Positions 50,098 to 58,941 are shown, counted from the first letter of the stretch. The stretch: DNA of 64,000 bases from RUG563 sp045590215 (GCA_045590215.1 JAZNQO010000029.1:29050-93049), one strand, 5' to 3'. Program-made: numbers and translations. The notes: generated from the sequence alone by a model not told the origin.

Positions 50098-50995
50098 CCT
50101 TGTAGGCCCAGAGAATGATATGCCCTTCGTTATCCCGGCTGATGCTCCACACCATGCCGAGGGGTATTTGCGCCCCTTCCGCTTCTTCCGGCAGGCATTG
50201 CACCTGCAAAATCAGCTCCCCTTCCCTTTCCAGCCGCACGGCCTTTTGCTGCTGCAAAAATGCCAAATATTCCTGCAACCCCATATCCGTCAGGTGCATC
50301 AAAAGGGCGTGGCTTTTGCCCACATAGCGCACATGAATCCCTTCGCAGGCCGCAAAATTTTCTTCATATAAAAAACCATACCGCCACAAGTTTTCTTTCA
50401 GCCATTGCCCCGTTTCGTTGCGCAAAATAGGCTCTTGCCTGCCCATATCCTCTTTCCCCGTCAATTTCACGTCAAAGGAATAGCCAAGGCAGTGGTCGCT
50501 TTCCCCAAAGGCAGGCACTTTCCTGATGGCCGCATCCCTGCCAAGCCCCACCGCCTGAAAGCGTTCCACCGCATCCTGCTGCCATGCCTTTTGCATTTCT
50601 TCCGACATGTGCCCCCGGATGAGGCTGCATCCTTTTTCCAAGGCCTGCTCCATTTCCATATCGCAAAGGGCGTAAATGGCCTCTGGCTGCAGCCGAATAT
50701 CTCCTTCCACCGGCAAAAAGTTGCCCACCATCCCCCGAACGGAACGGCTGCCCATTCTCTCATGAGCCGGATGCTGCGCATCTGCAATCGTTAAAAGATT
50801 CGTATCAGACGCAGCGGAAAGGTCAATCTGCTGCATTTTTTCCCCTTCCAAATAGCCCGAAACCAAGGTATACCCCTCTTTTTCCTGATAAAAGGCAGTG
50901 ACTGCCGTCTGCATATTATCCCTTTCGCCCGGCACCAGCGCAAACAGCAACATACAGCCAAGGAGCATCAGCCCCATCCTGTTTTTCCCTTCCAT
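50084..50995 (-). CDS. M15-type (VanY/LdcB-like) D,D- or L,D-carboxypeptidase
   Basis: A 303-residue exported or membrane-anchored protein with an N-terminal helix (about 6-22). The zinc-peptidase core lies at about 165-230: ESDHCLGYSFDVKL gives the first His and Asp ligands, and CEGIHVRYVGKSHA corresponds to the EPWHxRYVG motif with the catalytic Glu and second His. The segment QWLKENLWRYGFLYE is also typical. Family members trim D-Ala from peptidoglycan peptides. Met at 50995 was preferred because GGGAG is nine bases upstream; the first Met (51004) directly abuts it. Confidence 0.78.
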   Translation of the reverse strand: MEGKNRMGLMLLGCMLLFALVPGERDNMQTAVTAFYQEKEGYTLVSGYLEGEKMQQIDLSAASDTNLLTIADAQHPAHERMGSRSVRGMVGNFLPVEGDIRLQPEAIYALCDMEMEQALEKGCSLIRGHMSEEMQKAWQQDAVERFQAVGLGRDAAIRKVPAFGESDHCLGYSFDVKLTGKEDMGRQEPILRNETGQWLKENLWRYGFLYEENFAACEGIHVRYVGKSHALLMHLTDMGLQEYLAFLQQQKAVRLEREGELILQVQCLPEEAEGAQIPLGMVWSISRDNEGHIILWAYKEADG

Positions 50996-51063
50996 TTTTC
51001 CCATCTCCCGTTCCGTGTAGAATCATTTGTCTATATTTTGTATGGTTTTTTTGCTTTTTATTC

Positions 51064-51092
51064 TTTTCTTTCTTTCGGAATTATTGTATAAT
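51064..51092 (+). promoter_or_regulatory. Promoter of galM
   Basis: TATAAT (51087-51092) with a weak TTTTCT at -35. Confidence 0.5.
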
Positions 51093-51131
51093 GGGAAAAG
51101 ATGAAAATATGTAATCGGGAGGTTTCCTGCA

Positions 51132-52181
51132 ATGAGCATTACCCTGAAGCCCTTTGGCACCGACCTTGTCGGCCGGAATATGACCCTCTATACCATGACC
51201 AACAAAAGCGGTGCTTCCGTTTCCGTGCTGGATTTCGGTGCCACGCTGGTGTCCATCATCGTGCCGGATAAGGACGGCAAGATGCAGGAAGTGAACCTCG
51301 GCTTCGATTCCTATCAGGAATACGATGAAAAACCCGGCTTCCTGGGCGCATCCGTGGGCCGGTTTGCCAACCGCATCGGCGGTGCCCAGTTCACCCTGAA
51401 CGGCGAAACCTACACCCTCTTCAAAAACGACGGGGAAAACACCCTCCACGGCGGCCGGGAAGGCTTTGACAAGAAGTGGTGGAAGGGTCAAATTATGGAA
51501 GGCGAAACGGAAGATGCCGTGATCTTCACCTATGTTTCCCATGACGGCGAAGAAGGCTTCCCCGGCACCATGAAAGTGCAGATCACCTACGCCTTCGACG
51601 AAACCAACGCCCTCACCATCCGCTATATGGCCCAGAGCGATAAGGACACCGTGGTCAACCTGACCAACCATTCCTATTTCAACATCTCCGCCGATGCCGA
51701 TGTGAAAAACCTGTTCCTGAAAGTGAACAGCGATTATATCACCAACGTGGACGCCGGCCTCATCCCCACCGGCGAGCTGCTGCCCGTGGACGGCACGCTG
51801 TTTGACCTGCGTGAAGGCGACCTCATCGGCAATCGTCTGGCCAGGATGGACGAATGCCCCCTGATGAAGGCTGTTGCCGGTTATGACACCAACTTCGTCA
51901 TCAAAGGCGAAGGCCTCCGGGAAGCGGCCGTTGTGAAGGATGCAAAGAGCGGCCGTGTCATGACTGTCATGACCACTGAACCCGCCATGCAGGTTTACAC
52001 CGCCAACTCCATGGATAATATCGGCCACGGCGGTGCCCATTACGGCAATTACGCCGGGGTTGCGCTGGAAACCCAGCATTATCCCGACAGCCCCAACCAC
52101 CCCGAATTCCCCACCACCACCCTGAAAGCCGGAGACACCTTCATGTCCACCACCATCTACGCTTTCTCTGTGGAAAAGTAA
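51132..52181 (+). CDS. galM: Aldose 1-epimerase (galactose mutarotase)
   Basis: A 349-residue enzyme interconverting alpha and beta anomers of galactose, glucose or xylose. FLGASVGRFANRIGGAQF, GENTLHGGREGFDKKWW (substrate His), NLTNHSYFNI (catalytic His), DTNFV and ALETQHYPDSPNHPEF (catalytic Glu in the first part) are all family motifs. It may serve sugars released by the secreted glycosidases. GGGAGG precedes the start. Monocistronic with a terminator. Confidence 0.94.
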   Translation: MSITLKPFGTDLVGRNMTLYTMTNKSGASVSVLDFGATLVSIIVPDKDGKMQEVNLGFDSYQEYDEKPGFLGASVGRFANRIGGAQFTLNGETYTLFKNDGENTLHGGREGFDKKWWKGQIMEGETEDAVIFTYVSHDGEEGFPGTMKVQITYAFDETNALTIRYMAQSDKDTVVNLTNHSYFNISADADVKNLFLKVNSDYITNVDAGLIPTGELLPVDGTLFDLREGDLIGNRLARMDECPLMKAVAGYDTNFVIKGEGLREAAVVKDAKSGRVMTVMTTEPAMQVYTANSMDNIGHGGAHYGNYAGVALETQHYPDSPNHPEFPTTTLKAGDTFMSTTIYAFSVEK

Positions 52182-52195
52182 AGCATTTGAATCAA

Positions 52196-52226
52196 GGCCG
52201 CAGGCGTAAAACCTGCGGCTTTTTTC
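52196..52226 (+). terminator. Terminator of galM
   Basis: GGCCGCAGG / CCTGCGGC stem followed by T6. Confidence 0.85.
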
Positions 52227-52319
52227 TTGCTATTTCTATGACAATAGCAGCTTTCTATGTCGGAATTGTAAATTCTGCTCTTTCCGCCCTTTTCATCCCA
52301 GCCAAATTCCCCGGATGGG

Positions 52320-52348
52320 TTGACAAGGGCTGTTTCTTTCGTTATAAT
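52320..52348 (+). promoter_or_regulatory. Consensus promoter of the metNIQ leader
   Basis: TTGACA (52320-52325), 17-bp spacer, TATAAT (52343-52348), 42 bp before the leader peptide. Confidence 0.88.
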
Positions 52349-52390
52349 AGCAATAACATCAACGGCAACAGACGAAAGGAGGCTCGTCTC

Positions 52391-52459
52391 ATGAAAAAGA
52401 CCATGCGAATGTCCATGTGTGCGGGCTTCTCCCTGCACTGTTTGTGCTGCGCCGCTTGA
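52391..52459 (+). CDS. 22-residue Met/Cys-rich leader peptide of metNIQ
   Basis: Starts MKKTMRMSMCAGFSL and ends HCLCCAA. Four of the first nine codons are ATG and four Cys codons occur later (10, 17, 19, 20). A full AAAGGAGG ribosome site is eight bases upstream. It lies between a consensus promoter and an intrinsic terminator in front of the methionine transporter, the classic layout for ribosome-dependent attenuation. Longer in-frame reading upstream crosses the promoter and the galM terminator and is not credible. Confidence 0.7.
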   Translation: MKKTMRMSMCAGFSLHCLCCAA

Positions 52460-52516
52460 AATGCTTCGTGTTTCGTAAAGCCCGCTTCGCAAATCGTGCG
52501 TGAGCGGCTTTTTTTC
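52421..52516 (+). promoter_or_regulatory. Attenuator: antiterminator/terminator pair in the metNIQ leader
   Basis: The terminator is AAAGCCCGCT (52477-52486) with AGCGGCTTT (52503-52511), an inner CGCA / TGCG pairing and a T7 run. GCGGGCTT inside the leader peptide (codons 11-13, 52421-52428) is an 8-base perfect complement of AAGCCCGC (52478-52485), the terminator's 5' arm. Pairing of these would prevent termination. Ribosome position on the Met codons would decide which forms. Confidence 0.65.
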
Positions 52517-52548
52517 ATCCAACAGTAAACGAAAGGAAGGACAGTCCC

Positions 52549-53556
52549 GTGTCCGAGCATCCCATCATTCAAATCAAGGATTTGAGAAAAGTGTATCAGG
52601 TGCCCGGTGGCGAAGTGGTGGCCTTGAACGGCATTAACCTCTCCATCGAACGGGGGCAGATTTACGGCATCATCGGCATGTCCGGTGCCGGAAAATCCAC
52701 CCTCATCCGCTGCATCAATAAGCTGGACACCCCAACAGAAGGCCAAATCCTCATTGACGGCAAAAATGTGCTGGCCATGAATAAGAAAGACCTTCTGCAA
52801 ACCCGCCGCCGCATGGCCATGATCTTTCAGCAGTTTAACCTGCTCATGCAAAAGACGGTGGCGAGGAACGTGCGCTATCCCTTGGAAATCGCCGGGGTTC
52901 CGGCCAAGAAGGCCAATGAGCGGGTCATGGAACTGCTCCGCATCGTGGGGCTGGAAGAAAAGGCCAATGCCTATCCGGCCCAGCTCTCCGGCGGCCAGAA
53001 GCAGCGCGTGGCCATTGCAAGAGCCCTGGCCAGCGACCCGGAAGTGCTCCTTTGCGACGAAGCCACCTCCGCCCTTGACCCCATGACCACCCAATCCATT
53101 CTGGCTCTTTTGCAGAAAATCAATCAGGAAATGGGCATCACCGTGGTGCTAATCACCCACGAAATGGCCGTTATCCGCCAGATTTGCAGCCGGGTAGCCA
53201 TTCTGGACGGGGGCAAGATGGTGGAAGAAGGCACGGTGGACGATGTGTTCATGCACACCAAATCCGCCGCAGGCCGCCGCCTCTTCGGCATCCTGCCCGA
53301 ACAGGAAGAAATTCCCCAGCAGCCTGCTATCCGCATCGTCTTTGATGCCCAGGCAGCCGGGCAGCCCATGATCAGCAAGCTTATCAAGGATATGGATATG
53401 GATGTGAACATCCTTTCTGCCGATATCCGCCAGCTGAACGGCAAATCCTACGGCCAAATGCTCATCGCCCGGCCGGATGACCCAATGGACGTGAAGCGAA
53501 TCATGGATTATCTGAAAGACGAAGGCATGACGGTTGAGGAGGTGCAGGGAACATGA
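52549..53556 (+). CDS. metN: Methionine ABC transporter ATP-binding protein
   Basis: A 335-residue MetN. Walker A GMSGAGKST (43-51), signature LSGGQKQR, Walker B EVLLCDEATSALDP. The C-terminal 90 residues form the NIL/ACT-like regulatory domain (RIVFDAQAAGQPMISKLIKD to MLIARPDDP) that binds methionine in MetN. Start is GTG at 52549 with AAGGAAGG nine bases before. First gene of metNIQ, 33 bp after the attenuator's T run. Confidence 0.93.
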   Translation: MSEHPIIQIKDLRKVYQVPGGEVVALNGINLSIERGQIYGIIGMSGAGKSTLIRCINKLDTPTEGQILIDGKNVLAMNKKDLLQTRRRMAMIFQQFNLLMQKTVARNVRYPLEIAGVPAKKANERVMELLRIVGLEEKANAYPAQLSGGQKQRVAIARALASDPEVLLCDEATSALDPMTTQSILALLQKINQEMGITVVLITHEMAVIRQICSRVAILDGGKMVEEGTVDDVFMHTKSAAGRRLFGILPEQEEIPQQPAIRIVFDAQAAGQPMISKLIKDMDMDVNILSADIRQLNGKSYGQMLIARPDDPMDVKRIMDYLKDEGMTVEEVQGT

Positions 53557-54215
53557 CATGGGAAAAGCTCGCTCCCCTTTTGTGGACCAGCACACAGGAA
53601 ACGCTGTATATGACCTTCTGGTCCAGCCTGATTGCTTATCTTATCGGATTGCCTCTTGGCGTGCTGCTGGTGGTTACGAAAAAGGGCGGCATTCGCCCGG
53701 CCCCCACTTTCAACGCCGTGCTTGGCGTGGTGATTAACTTCCTGCGCTCCATTCCCTTCATTATCATGCTGGCGGTGCTCTTCCCCGTCACCCGTGCGGT
53801 GATCGGCACGGCCATCGGCACCAAGTCCATCGTCTTCCCCCTGATTATCAGCGCATTCCCCTATATTGCCAGAATGGTGGAAGGCAGTCTGGACGAAGTG
53901 GATCACGGTATCATCGAAGCCGCCCAGTCCATGGGCTCCACAAATTGGCAGATCATCAGGAAGGTGCTGCTGCCGGAGGCCGTGCCCTCCCTTATCAACG
54001 GTGCCGCCATTTCCATCACCACCATCCTCGCCTATACAGCCATGGCCAGTGCGGCCGGCGGCGGCGGCTTGGGTGCGTTGGCCATCGTCAAGGGCCTGAA
54101 TGTGCGCAAGTTTGACGTGATGTATTCCGCCAGTCTCTTGCTCGTAGCCCTTGTGCAAATCATTACCGTCATTGGCAGCCAGCTTACGCGCCGCCTTGAC
54201 CATAAACATCGTTAA
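53553..54215 (+). CDS. metI: Methionine ABC transporter permease
   Basis: A 220-residue permease with five membrane helices and the typical MetI segments LLWTSTQETLYMTF, NFLRSIPFIIMLAVLFPVTR and EAAQSMGSTNWQIIRKVLLPEA (ATPase-coupling EAA loop). AGGGGLGALAI is also characteristic. Start overlaps the metN stop (ATGA), so translation is coupled. Confidence 0.93.
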   Translation: MTWEKLAPLLWTSTQETLYMTFWSSLIAYLIGLPLGVLLVVTKKGGIRPAPTFNAVLGVVINFLRSIPFIIMLAVLFPVTRAVIGTAIGTKSIVFPLIISAFPYIARMVEGSLDEVDHGIIEAAQSMGSTNWQIIRKVLLPEAVPSLINGAAISITTILAYTAMASAAGGGGLGALAIVKGLNVRKFDVMYSASLLLVALVQIITVIGSQLTRRLDHKHR

Positions 54216-54236
54216 ATTTTGAAAGGAGATACCCCT

Positions 54237-55067
54237 ATGAAAAAGATTCTCGCTCTGGTACTGGCTCTGGTCCTGTCCCTGTCCCTCACCACCGCTTTCG
54301 CTGCTGAAAAAATTAGCGTGATCGCCACCGAAAACCCCCATGCCGAAGTGATGGAGCTGATCAAGGACGATCTGGCTGCCCTCGGCTATGAACTGGAGCT
54401 GACCGTTGTGACCGACTATGTTGTGGAAAACCCTGCCACTTCCGCCGGTGACGTGATGGCCAACTTCTTCCAGCATGTGCCCTATCTGGCCAACTATAAC
54501 GCCAGCGTTTCCGAAGAAGAACAGCTGGTAGCCGTCATCTACACCCATTTTGAACCCATGGCTCTCTATGCCGGCACCAAGGCCAGCCTGGCTGATATCG
54601 CTGAAGGCGATGTCATTGCCGTACCCAATGACCCCGTGAACGAAAACCGTGCCCTGCTGCTGCTCCAGAACGCCGGCCTCATCACCCTGCCCGAAGGCAC
54701 CAACCTGGAAAGCACCTGCACCTATCTGGACATCGTGGAAAATCCCTATAACCTGGTTATTCAGGAACTGAACGCCGAACTGATCCCCGGCGCCCGTGCC
54801 GACGTTGCCTATGCCGTCATCAACGGCAATAACGCCACGCTGGTTGACCTGATCCCCAATGTGGACGGCCTGTATGTGGAAGCTGCCGACAGCGAAGCTG
54901 CCAAGGCTTATGTGAACATTCTGGTGGTTCGCCCCGAAAACGCTGATGCTGCTTGGGTCAAGGCTCTGGAACAGGTAATGTACACGCAGGAAGTGTATGA
55001 CCTGATCGTGAACGCCGGCTTCGCCCCCACCTTCACCGTGGCTGCCGCTGAAGCTGCCGCCGAATAA
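54237..55067 (+). CDS. metQ: Methionine-binding protein (NlpA/MetQ family)
   Basis: A 276-residue substrate-binding protein. Signal peptide about 1-22 (LALVLALVLSLSLTTAFA). Mature part: SVIATENPHAEVMELIKDDL, VMANFFQHVPYLANYNAS, IYTHFEPMALYAGTKASLAD (partial), VIAVPNDPVNENRALLLLQ. MetQ is normally a lipoprotein with a Cys in the lipobox; none exists here. GAAAGGAG precedes MKKILAL; an earlier in-frame ATG lacks a ribosome site. Last gene of metNIQ. Confidence 0.92.
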   Translation: MKKILALVLALVLSLSLTTAFAAEKISVIATENPHAEVMELIKDDLAALGYELELTVVTDYVVENPATSAGDVMANFFQHVPYLANYNASVSEEEQLVAVIYTHFEPMALYAGTKASLADIAEGDVIAVPNDPVNENRALLLLQNAGLITLPEGTNLESTCTYLDIVENPYNLVIQELNAELIPGARADVAYAVINGNNATLVDLIPNVDGLYVEAADSEAAKAYVNILVVRPENADAAWVKALEQVMYTQEVYDLIVNAGFAPTFTVAAAEAAAE

Positions 55068-55080
55068 AAAAACCAAAACC

Positions 55081-55118
55081 AAAGCCGCCGAGGTTTCAAA
55101 CGCCCCGGCGGCTTTTTT
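55081..55118 (+). terminator. Terminator of metNIQ
   Basis: AAAGCCGCCG / CGGCGGCTTT stem with T6; ends at the stop of the convergent regulator gene. Confidence 0.85.
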
Positions 55119-55119
55119 G

Positions 55120-55791
55120 CTATCCGAAAATCATCTTAGCCGCTTCTTCCAGTGCACGGCGTTCTTTCGCATCGTCATAGCTGGCTTTTCTTCCGTCAAT
55201 GGAGGGAAGCACGTTCACAGAAAAAAGCCCGTCCCTGTTGCAATAAAAATAAATTTTCTTCACAGCCCGCATCTGGAACCGGGCTTCCGCATTGCCTTCC
55301 GGGTACAATTTCACCATCTGCAGCCTGTCCGGCGAAAGGGCGGCCATAAAGGAAATGGAATGTGATTTGGTCATTTCATGGTCAATGCGCACGAAATATT
55401 CATCTTCCACCCTTTCAATAAAAATCATGTGCTTTTCATCCGTCTCTTCCGCTTCGCAAGGCAAAAGACGGATGCCGTGACAGGTGATGGCCGCTTCGCC
55501 CATGCTGTGCAAAATGTTTCCGCAAACGGGGCACACATAAAACTTGGAACGCAGCATATTCCCCGAAATATTCTTATTTTCTACGGCTTTCCCGGCCAGC
55601 AGTTCCGCAACCGATACGCTGAACACCCTTGCAATGGGCTCCAGCAGCGTAATATCCGGGTAACCTTTGCCCGTCTCCCATTTGGACACGGTTTTGTGGG
55701 AAACGGCCAATTGCTCCGCCAGCTCCATCTGGGTCATTTGCCGCTTTTCACGCATGTCCCGAATCATGGTTCCCGTCAGATATTGATCCAT
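55120..55791 (-). CDS. HTH regulator fused to a desulfoferrodoxin-like domain
   Basis: A 223-residue protein. Residues 8-65 form an XRE helix-turn-helix (QMTQMELAEQLAVSHKTVSKWETG). A CPVCGNI knuckle (87-90) opens a superoxide-reductase-like sandwich: ERVEDEYFVRIDHEMTKSHS (His138 and His144, as in HPMxxEH) and YPEGNAEARF. The expected CNxHG iron-ligand motif reads YCNRDGLF: Cys184 is kept but the His is Asp187. The domain may therefore sense iron or oxidants rather than reduce superoxide. Target genes are unknown. Confidence 0.8.
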   Translation of the reverse strand: MDQYLTGTMIRDMREKRQMTQMELAEQLAVSHKTVSKWETGKGYPDITLLEPIARVFSVSVAELLAGKAVENKNISGNMLRSKFYVCPVCGNILHSMGEAAITCHGIRLLPCEAEETDEKHMIFIERVEDEYFVRIDHEMTKSHSISFMAALSPDRLQMVKLYPEGNAEARFQMRAVKKIYFYCNRDGLFSVNVLPSIDGRKASYDDAKERRALEEAAKMIFG

Positions 55792-55871
55792 TTTTCTCCT
55801 CTCCTTTCTTCCTCTCCATCATAATGAAAAGAGCGTTCTTTTGCAACCTACGGAAAGTAGAACCGCTGTGC

Positions 55872-55907
55872 GAAAAACACCCGGAAAAGCTGGTTGCCTT
55901 TCCGGGC
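55872..55907 (-). terminator. Terminator of clpC
   Basis: Minus-strand stem CCCGGAAA / TTTTCCGGG followed by TGTTTTT, about 30 bp after the clpC stop. Confidence 0.75.
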
Positions 55908-55935
55908 GCAAAATTCTCAAGAAATTTTGGGCGTT

Positions 55936-58359
55936 TTACCGCTGTTCTTCTATCTTTTGGAATCTGATTTCGTCGTTTTCCACGGTCATCTGCACTGTAT
56001 CCCCCAGATGCACTTCCCCTGCAATCAGCTTTTCGCTGAGCGCATCCTCCACCGTGCGCTGAATGAGCCTGCGCAAAGGACGGGCACCGTAGTTTTCATC
56101 ATACCCGGCCTCGGCCAGATATTTCACCACATCATCACCGAAAGAAAGATACATTTCCCTCTCCTGCATCCTTTCCGCCACCTGGGAAAGCATGAGGGAA
56201 GCGATTTTTTCAATATCCTTCTGCTCCAGCTTATGAAACACGATGGTTTCATCCACCCGGTTCAAAAATTCCGGCCGGAAAACATGCTTGATATCACTGA
56301 GAACCCTTTCCTTCATTCGTTCATAATCCAGTGCATCCGTTTTGCTGCCGCCAAAGCCCATGCCGCCCTTTTGCGCCGATTGCGCCCCGGCGTTGCTGGT
56401 CATGACGATGATGCAGTTGCGGAATGAAACGGTTCTGCCCACGTTATCGGTCAGCCTGCCGTCTTCCAGGATTTGCAGCAGCATGTTGAACACATCCGGG
56501 TGCGCCTTTTCGATTTCGTCAAACAATACCACGGAGTAGGGCTTTCTGCGCACTTTTTCCGTCAATTGGCCGCCTTCCTCAAAGCCCACATAGCCGGGAG
56601 GAGAGCCCACCATCCGGGACACCGTATGCTTTTCCATGTATTCGCTCATATCCAAGCGAATCACGGCGTTTTCATCCCCAAACATGGCTTCGCCAAGAGC
56701 CCGGCAAAGTTCCGTCTTGCCAACGCCCGTGGGGCCAAGGAAAATGAAGCTGCCCACCGGGCGTTTGGGGTCTTTCAGCCCAGCCCGTGCCCGGCGGATG
56801 GCCCGGCTCACGGCACTGACCGCTTCCTCCTGCCCCACCACACGCTGATGCAGAATGTTTTCCAATTGCAAAAGGCGTTTGGATTCTTCTTCCGTCATTT
56901 TGCGCACGGGAATGCCCGTCCATCCGGCCACCACCTGCGCAATATCCTCTTCCTCCACCACGTCTCTTGTGGAAGACTTGCGACGCTCCCATGCGGCACG
57001 CTTTTCTTCCAATTCTTTGCGCAGCGTGTTTTCCTGATCCCGCAGGCTAGCCGCCTTTTCATAATCCTGCATGTCAATGGCTTCGGATTTTTCCCGGAGC
57101 ACGCTTTCCAGAGCGTCCTCCTGCTCCTTCACATCGGTGGGCGCAGTGAACGCCTGAATACGCACACGGGAGGCCGCTTCGTCCATCAGGTCAATGGCCT
57201 TGTCCGGCTGGAAACGGTCGCTGATATAGCGGCCAGAGAGCTTCACCGCCGCTTCCAGTGCTTCGTCCGTGATGCGCACCTTGTGATGCGCTTCATAGCG
57301 ATCACGCAAGCCCTTCATGATGGCCAGCGTTTCTTCGTCGGAGGGCTCGTTCACCGTCACCGGCTGGAACCGGCGTGCCAGTGCCGCATCTTTTTCGATG
57401 TGCTTGCGATATTCGTCCAAAGTGGTGGCCCCGATGCACTGCAATTCGCCCCGTGCCAAAGCGGGCTTCAGAATGTTGGCCGCATCCATGCTGCCTTCCA
57501 CCTTGCCAGCCCCAACGATGTTCTGCAATTCGTCAATGAAGAGAATCACATCGCCGCTTTTCCGCACTTCGTCCAAGGTGTTTTTCAGCCGCTCTTCAAA
57601 CTCGCCCCGGTATTTGCTCCCGGCCACCATCGCCCCCATATCCAGCGAAATGATCTTCTTGTCCGAAAGATTTTCCGGGATGTTGCCCTGAATAATCTTC
57701 TGTGCCAGCCCTTCCGCCACGGCGGATTTGCCCACGCCCGGCTCGCCGATCAAAACAGGGTTATTCTTCGTGCGCCGGGAGAGAATCTGGATGATCCGCT
57801 CGATTTCCGTCTGCCGGCCAATCACCGGGTCTAATTCTCCCTTTTTCGCCGCTTCCGTTAAATCCCGGCCGTATTTTTCAAGACAGGTGTCTCCTTCCTT
57901 CTTCCCGGCAGCATTGGCAGCGGCAGGCTCCCGAACCAAGCCGTCCAGCACGGATTTCTTCACCTTTTCAATATCCGTGCCCATGCCGACCAATACACGC
58001 ATGGCCACACTGTCTTCATCCATCAAAAGAGCCAGCCAGAAATGAGATGCCGTCACATAGGGCATCCCCAGCCGCTGTGCCTCCCGGATGCTGGTTTCCA
58101 ATAATTTCTTTACGCTGGGGGTCAATTCCAGCCGGGAAGGGGTGGTTTCCCCGGTGCCGCAGATTTGCTTCACCGCTTCCGTCACCGTTTCCGCAATCAC
58201 TTGATCCGGCAGAGCCGAGGCGTCTGCCCTTGCCTGCCGCAAAAGGCCGATCAGCATGTGTTCGCTGCCCACATACCGATGCCCCATTTCCACAGCAGCC
58301 CGCTGCGCCGATGCAATCACCTGCTGCGCTCTTTCATTAAAACGTCCGAAAATCGCCAT
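55936..58359 (-). CDS. clpC: ATP-dependent Clp protease ATP-binding subunit ClpC
   Basis: An 807-residue AAA+ unfoldase that feeds ClpP. Two Clp_N repeats (about 5-145), AAA-1 with GEPGVGKS (205-212), a UVR-containing middle domain (residues about 420-460, ALESVLREKSEAIDMQDYEK), and AAA-2 with GPTGVGKT. The arrangement GMGFGGSKTD near 645 corresponds to the ClpP-binding loop region. It follows ctsR by 88 bp. In Bacillus mcsA and mcsB lie between them; here they are absent, so control by arginine phosphorylation is not encoded at this locus. Confidence 0.95.
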   Translation of the reverse strand: MAIFGRFNERAQQVIASAQRAAVEMGHRYVGSEHMLIGLLRQARADASALPDQVIAETVTEAVKQICGTGETTPSRLELTPSVKKLLETSIREAQRLGMPYVTASHFWLALLMDEDSVAMRVLVGMGTDIEKVKKSVLDGLVREPAAANAAGKKEGDTCLEKYGRDLTEAAKKGELDPVIGRQTEIERIIQILSRRTKNNPVLIGEPGVGKSAVAEGLAQKIIQGNIPENLSDKKIISLDMGAMVAGSKYRGEFEERLKNTLDEVRKSGDVILFIDELQNIVGAGKVEGSMDAANILKPALARGELQCIGATTLDEYRKHIEKDAALARRFQPVTVNEPSDEETLAIMKGLRDRYEAHHKVRITDEALEAAVKLSGRYISDRFQPDKAIDLMDEAASRVRIQAFTAPTDVKEQEDALESVLREKSEAIDMQDYEKAASLRDQENTLRKELEEKRAAWERRKSSTRDVVEEEDIAQVVAGWTGIPVRKMTEEESKRLLQLENILHQRVVGQEEAVSAVSRAIRRARAGLKDPKRPVGSFIFLGPTGVGKTELCRALGEAMFGDENAVIRLDMSEYMEKHTVSRMVGSPPGYVGFEEGGQLTEKVRRKPYSVVLFDEIEKAHPDVFNMLLQILEDGRLTDNVGRTVSFRNCIIVMTSNAGAQSAQKGGMGFGGSKTDALDYERMKERVLSDIKHVFRPEFLNRVDETIVFHKLEQKDIEKIASLMLSQVAERMQEREMYLSFGDDVVKYLAEAGYDENYGARPLRRLIQRTVEDALSEKLIAGEVHLGDTVQMTVENDEIRFQKIEEQR

Positions 58360-58448
58360 ATCTTATCCTCCCAAAGAATAAAAAAACAATTTGTCTCATT
58401 CATGCCGCAATGGATATTGTATGCCTGCGCCCGCCGGCATATACATGT

Positions 58449-58925
58449 TCAGCGGCCTTCCTTCCGCTTCTGGGCAAGGCTGAGCAGCATGGAACGCATC
58501 ACTTTAGCCCGCAGGGCGTCCTTCACCTGCTCCGGTACCGGTACAGAAAAGGCTGACGGCGCAACCGCCGCCGCCATCAGATCGCCTTCGTTCAAGGTGG
58601 CGATGCCGGCCTGAACCAGCTGACGGCACAGAATCAACGCCGATTGGCTGTCGATGCTGTCGCCGATGCGCTCGTTCAAAAGATAGGAAAGCTGATCCTG
58701 CGCCCCACGCTGCACCTGTACGATGCGGATATAGCCGCCGCCACCCCGCTGGCTGGAGGTCACATAGCCATGGTCGGGAGTGAAACGGGTGGCCAAAACG
58801 TAGTTAATCTGGCTGGGGGCGCAATGGAAATACTCCGCCAGCTCGTTGCGCTTGATCTGCACTTCCATCTGCTCTTCCTGCATCATTTCCTTGATAAAGG
58901 CTTCAATTGTATCGCTTAACCGCAT
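58449..58925 (-). CDS. ctsR: Transcriptional repressor of class III stress genes CtsR
   Basis: A 158-residue winged-helix repressor. MRLSDTIEAFIKEMM opens the DNA-binding domain; NELAEYFHCAPSQINYVLATRF is the recognition helix region and SQRGGGGYIRIV the glycine-rich wing that senses heat in Bacillus. Start at MRLSD was chosen because the family begins there and GGTGG is upstream; the frame extends 56 codons through the promoter. It is co-transcribed with clpC and probably represses itself through the site at 58942-58958. Confidence 0.93.
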   Translation of the reverse strand: MRLSDTIEAFIKEMMQEEQMEVQIKRNELAEYFHCAPSQINYVLATRFTPDHGYVTSSQRGGGGYIRIVQVQRGAQDQLSYLLNERIGDSIDSQSALILCRQLVQAGIATLNEGDLMAAAVAPSAFSVPVPEQVKDALRAKVMRSMLLSLAQKRKEGR

Positions 58926-58941
58926 AAAGGACCACCGTCTT

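Noticed and set aside
52187..52390. Longer frame in front of the metNIQ leader peptide
   Set aside because: It spans the galM terminator and the leader promoter, so no transcript would carry it intact.
53508..55082. 524-codon minus-strand frame across metI and metQ
   Set aside because: Runs antisense through two genes and their junction; composition typical of reverse-read coding DNA.
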